Source of the DNA: JAWOHX01 sp046484975
GTDB lineage: Bacteria; Bacillota; Clostridia; DUPQ01
NCBI GenBank assembly: GCA_046484975.1
Contig: JAWOHX010000149.1
Coordinates: forward strand, 1 to 8,358
Length of the DNA stretch: 8,358 nt
Reading direction: 5' to 3'
The notes beneath the pieces were generated by a model. That model was not told where the DNA came from and did not search any database. It saw nothing but the letters and a program-made list of their open reading frames with translations. Positions 6,838 to 8,358 of this stretch are shown piece after piece. Every line of letters begins with the position of its first letter. Position 1 is the first letter of the stretch. The translations under genes and the position numbers were made by a program.

Positions 6838-7185
6838 TCATAAGCTTCTTTTCAAATACTCTTCGACTGAATTTCTAAATAGCGAAAGAAATGCATTTTC
6901 CCCGAGCGTGTTGACTTTGAAGAAAACAGCCTGGCTTCCACCGGATGTAATTGCGCAGACAAAAAGGTCGTCGCCATTGCCCACAATCGTCACATTCATG
7001 CTGACCCGGTTGCCCCCTATCATACTGTATCGCTCATAGACACGGACTGCGGTTCTGACATCACCCATTGTGACATCAATTCCATCCTCAAAACTTACGG
7101 AAACACTTCCACTTCTGATGCTGTTGTCAATCCAGTTCAGAAACTCGACAAAATTGCCTTTCAGCCTCTGTTCATATTTAGCCAT
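6838..7185 (-). CDS. DUF6054 family protein
   Basis: This is a small soluble protein of 115 residues that resembles the DUF6054 family of Bacillota. The order is MAKYEQRLKG at the start, a predicted helix (VEFLNWIDNSI), then beta-rich sequence with VRTAVRVYERYSMIGGNR and AITSGGSQAVFFKVNT, and a C-terminal helix with SVEEYLKRSL. No signal peptide, membrane helix or catalytic motif is visible. The family has no established function to my knowledge. I chose the second ATG (7183-7185) over the one at 7194, because AAGGGG is 9 nt from the second ATG but directly adjacent to the first, and relatives tend to begin MAKYE. The gene appears to be monocistronic, with its own promoter upstream and a hairpin terminator downstream. 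The family call rests on recall of the motif pattern. Confidence 0.75.
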   Translation of the reverse strand: MAKYEQRLKGNFVEFLNWIDNSIRSGSVSVSFEDGIDVTMGDVRTAVRVYERYSMIGGNRVSMNVTIVGNGDDLFVCAITSGGSQAVFFKVNTLGENAFLSLFRNSVEEYLKRSL

Positions 7186-7238
7186 GCCATCCATCCCCTT
7201 CGTTCAATCATTTATATTCCAATGATCTTTTCCGTTTT

Positions 7239-7247
7239 ATTATACCA
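7239..7247 (-). promoter_or_regulatory. Extended -10 promoter for the DUF6054 gene
   Basis: The minus strand reads TGG immediately before a perfect TATAAT (ATTATA at 7239-7244 on the plus strand), which is an extended -10 element. No convincing TTGACA-like box occurs at 16-18 bp spacing. Transcription would start near 7232, leaving a leader of about 45 nt. Confidence 0.6.
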
Positions 7248-7252
7248 TGCCG

Positions 7253-7278
7253 AAAAGTTGAATCCTTCATGAATCAAC
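7253..7278 (-). terminator. Weak terminator candidate after the DHHW gene
   Basis: On the minus strand GTTGA and TCAAC (7274-7278 and 7257-7261) form a short stem extended by two pairs after a mismatch, followed by TTTT. It is AT-rich and weak. It lies downstream of the DHHW gene and the small peptide frame and just ahead of the DUF6054 promoter, where a transcript end is expected. Confidence 0.25.
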
Positions 7279-7348
7279 AAATGCTAACCAAGGGCAATGA
7301 CATGCCATTTATATGCTGCATTCATCCATATAAGCAGGAATGAGCATT

Positions 7349-7426
7349 CTATTCCTCTTGCTCCGCGACCGGAACCGCTGTTAAAACCAGAAACGCCACC
7401 AGGGCCAGAAAAAATAATCCGTTCAT
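7349..7426 (-). CDS. Possible small membrane peptide (25 aa)
   Basis: A 25-codon frame encodes MNGLFFLALVAFLVLTAVPV followed by AEQEE and TAG. This is a short hydrophobic helix with an acidic tail, which would suit a single-pass membrane miniprotein. AAGGGAG (7438-7444) lies 10 nt before the ATG. The same frame can start at 7483, giving 44 residues, but that start has only a weak purine-rich stretch before it. The frame sits within 100 nt downstream of the DHHW gene on the same strand, so it could be co-transcribed. A frame this short can arise by chance. I do not recognise the family. Most of the rest of 7195-7519 appears non-coding. Confidence 0.3.
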   Translation of the reverse strand: MNGLFFLALVAFLVLTAVPVAEQEE

Positions 7427-7519
7427 TCCAAAAACACTCCCTTGTCTTTCTTGATTCCAAGTATAAACAAAGGAGTGTCCCATTCATGCTTCTTTCATTG
7501 TCCCGGCTTATATCCCGGC

Positions 7520-8358
7520 CTATTCGAGGTGATTCTCCACCATGTTCATGAATGAAGTCCAGTTGACATCCTCCATATAGAACATGAATATGAGTTCCTT
7601 TATATCAAATTCGCCCATGAATTCCGGGATGTTCATACCGGTTATGTTCTTGCTGTAAAACCTGGCGTCCACGACATATATCTCCTCATAATGTGCAAGC
7701 AGGAACGGGACCCATGCATTACCGAAGGAATCCTTCATGACCAGTATCTTCCTGCCGTTAGCGACATCGGTTTTTATCAGCGCCCATCTCGCACCGCCTG
7801 CACTCATGAATACCAGGTACTTGTTTTCCCCTTCGGCAAAGCTCATGTCGATGATGTCCGAATTTATGACTTTGTCCCCGATGTGCATGATGTACTCATA
7901 TTCGTTGAACGGCCAATAAATATGGATGGTGTCCGGATTTTTCTCCAGCTCCTTGTTCAGCGTCTTGGTATAGGTGCTGCCGAGGTATCCTTCGATCTGC
8001 GTGGTTTCGTAGCGCTCAAGCGGCACAGGTTCCATGCCTGCGGCTTCTGCAAATGCCCGGTATCCATAATAAGCGCCAAGCGCCGTCCAATGGTGGTCTG
8101 TCTTGAAATAGATATATTCATCCTTATGCCTGTTCAGCTCGTTATAAACGTCCACCGTCACTATCCCGGTGTGGAGCCTGCTGTGAAGATAATCCATTGC
8201 ATCGTTCTGTGAGTCGGTTATATCGCTGTATCTCCTGAGAATCACGAATTCACCCGCAGTCGGCGCTATCATAGAATAAATGGTTATGTCCTCCCCAAGA
8301 ACCTCATGATATCTGTTCAGGACATCGGTGTAATAATCCATGCCTTCCTTGTTGAATT
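7520..8358 (-). CDS. DHHW/AlgX-like SGNH-fold protein, 5' end beyond the window
   Basis: The frame continues past the first in-window ATG (8341) to the right edge, so the N-terminus is missing, including any membrane anchor. Numbering from that ATG, the motif TDHHWTALGA at 81-90 is the signature of the DHHW family (PF14286), and KDSFGNAWVPFL at 203-214 carries the candidate nucleophile Ser205. By analogy with AlgX/AlgJ, the Asp/His of DHHW and this Ser would form the SGNH-type catalytic set. Such proteins act outside the membrane with an MBOAT acyltransferase (AlgI/PatA-like) to O-acetylate a cell-surface polymer. No MBOAT gene is in view; it would be expected just beyond the right edge. The visible 273 residues probably lack about 100 N-terminal residues compared with relatives. 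The gene ends with TAG at 7520-7522. Confidence 0.82.
   Translation of the reverse strand, partial: FNKEGMDYYTDVLNRYHEVLGEDITIYSMIAPTAGEFVILRRYSDITDSQNDAMDYLHSRLHTGIVTVDVYNELNRHKDEYIYFKTDHHWTALGAYYGYRAFAEAAGMEPVPLERYETTQIEGYLGSTYTKTLNKELEKNPDTIHIYWPFNEYEYIMHIGDKVINSDIIDMSFAEGENKYLVFMSAGGARWALIKTDVANGRKILVMKDSFGNAWVPFLLAHYEEIYVVDARFYSKNITGMNIPEFMGEFDIKELIFMFYMEDVNWTSFMNMVENHLE

Noticed and set aside
7309..7340. Inverted repeat TTATATG / CATATAA
   Set aside because: It is short and AT-rich with an 11-nt loop and no T-run, and is as likely by chance as functional.
7284..7487. 67-codon minus-strand frame
   Set aside because: It is Gly/Ser/Arg-rich with no recognisable pattern. The overlapping alternative frame at 7349-7426 has a better ribosome binding site and a coherent hydrophobic peptide.
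7501..7522. Two copies of a near-identical 10-mer (TCCCGGCTTA, TCCCGGCCTA) spaced 12 bp apart
   Set aside because: Only two imperfect copies exist, one reaching the DHHW stop codon. This is too little to call a repeat element or binding site.
1..8358. CRISPR arrays, tRNA or rRNA genes, riboswitches, phage or plasmid functions
   Set aside because: I saw no regularly spaced repeats, tRNA-like cloverleaf, conserved rRNA segments, replication or integrase genes. Apart from the parts described, the window is ordinary coding sequence.

Overview
The window looks like a mid-GC, Gram-positive-type anaerobe, most likely a member of the Clostridia (Bacillota). The support is strong AGGAGG-type ribosome binding sites, consensus-like promoters, a DUF6054 protein and a DHHW-type acyltransferase accessory protein. 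This is inferred from family distribution and style, and no lineage-specific marker is present. All credible genes lie on the minus strand, so transcription runs from high to low coordinates.

Right part (8358 to about 7250): the 3' portion of a DHHW/AlgX-like SGNH-fold protein enters from the right edge with its 5' end missing. It is followed by a possible very small membrane peptide and a weak terminator candidate. Next comes a short DUF6054 gene with its own extended -10 promoter, ending before a good hairpin terminator at 6667-6711.

Centre (6654 to 2024): a compact metabolic operon. A promoter (TTGATT, 17 bp spacer, TATAAT) is overlapped by an 18-bp CG-centred palindrome typical of LacI-family operators. 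It drives a LacI-family regulator, a Gfo/Idh/MocA oxidoreductase, an AEC-family permease and a class III PLP aminotransferase. The genes overlap or lie within about 20 bp of each other. The set suggests uptake or export of an organic acid or amino/keto compound, with linked oxidation and transamination, under autoregulated substrate-responsive control. The substrate cannot be read from sequence.

Left part (2021 to 1): a RodA/FtsW-type SEDS gene starts with TTG directly after the aminotransferase, its ribosome binding site reaching the aminotransferase stop codon. At about position 1100, right after the eighth membrane helix, the SEDS sequence stops. The frame continues, without a stop, into the N-terminal Ig-like domain and part of the catalytic domain of a family 9 glycoside hydrolase (GH9). 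That segment also breaks off (stop at 123), and a different minus-strand frame is open from 181 to the window edge. The fusion would place a GH9 domain in the cytoplasm and lacks essential parts of both enzymes. I therefore read the left end as a chimera (assembly join or genomic rearrangement), not a new bifunctional enzyme, although the in-frame junction merits checking.
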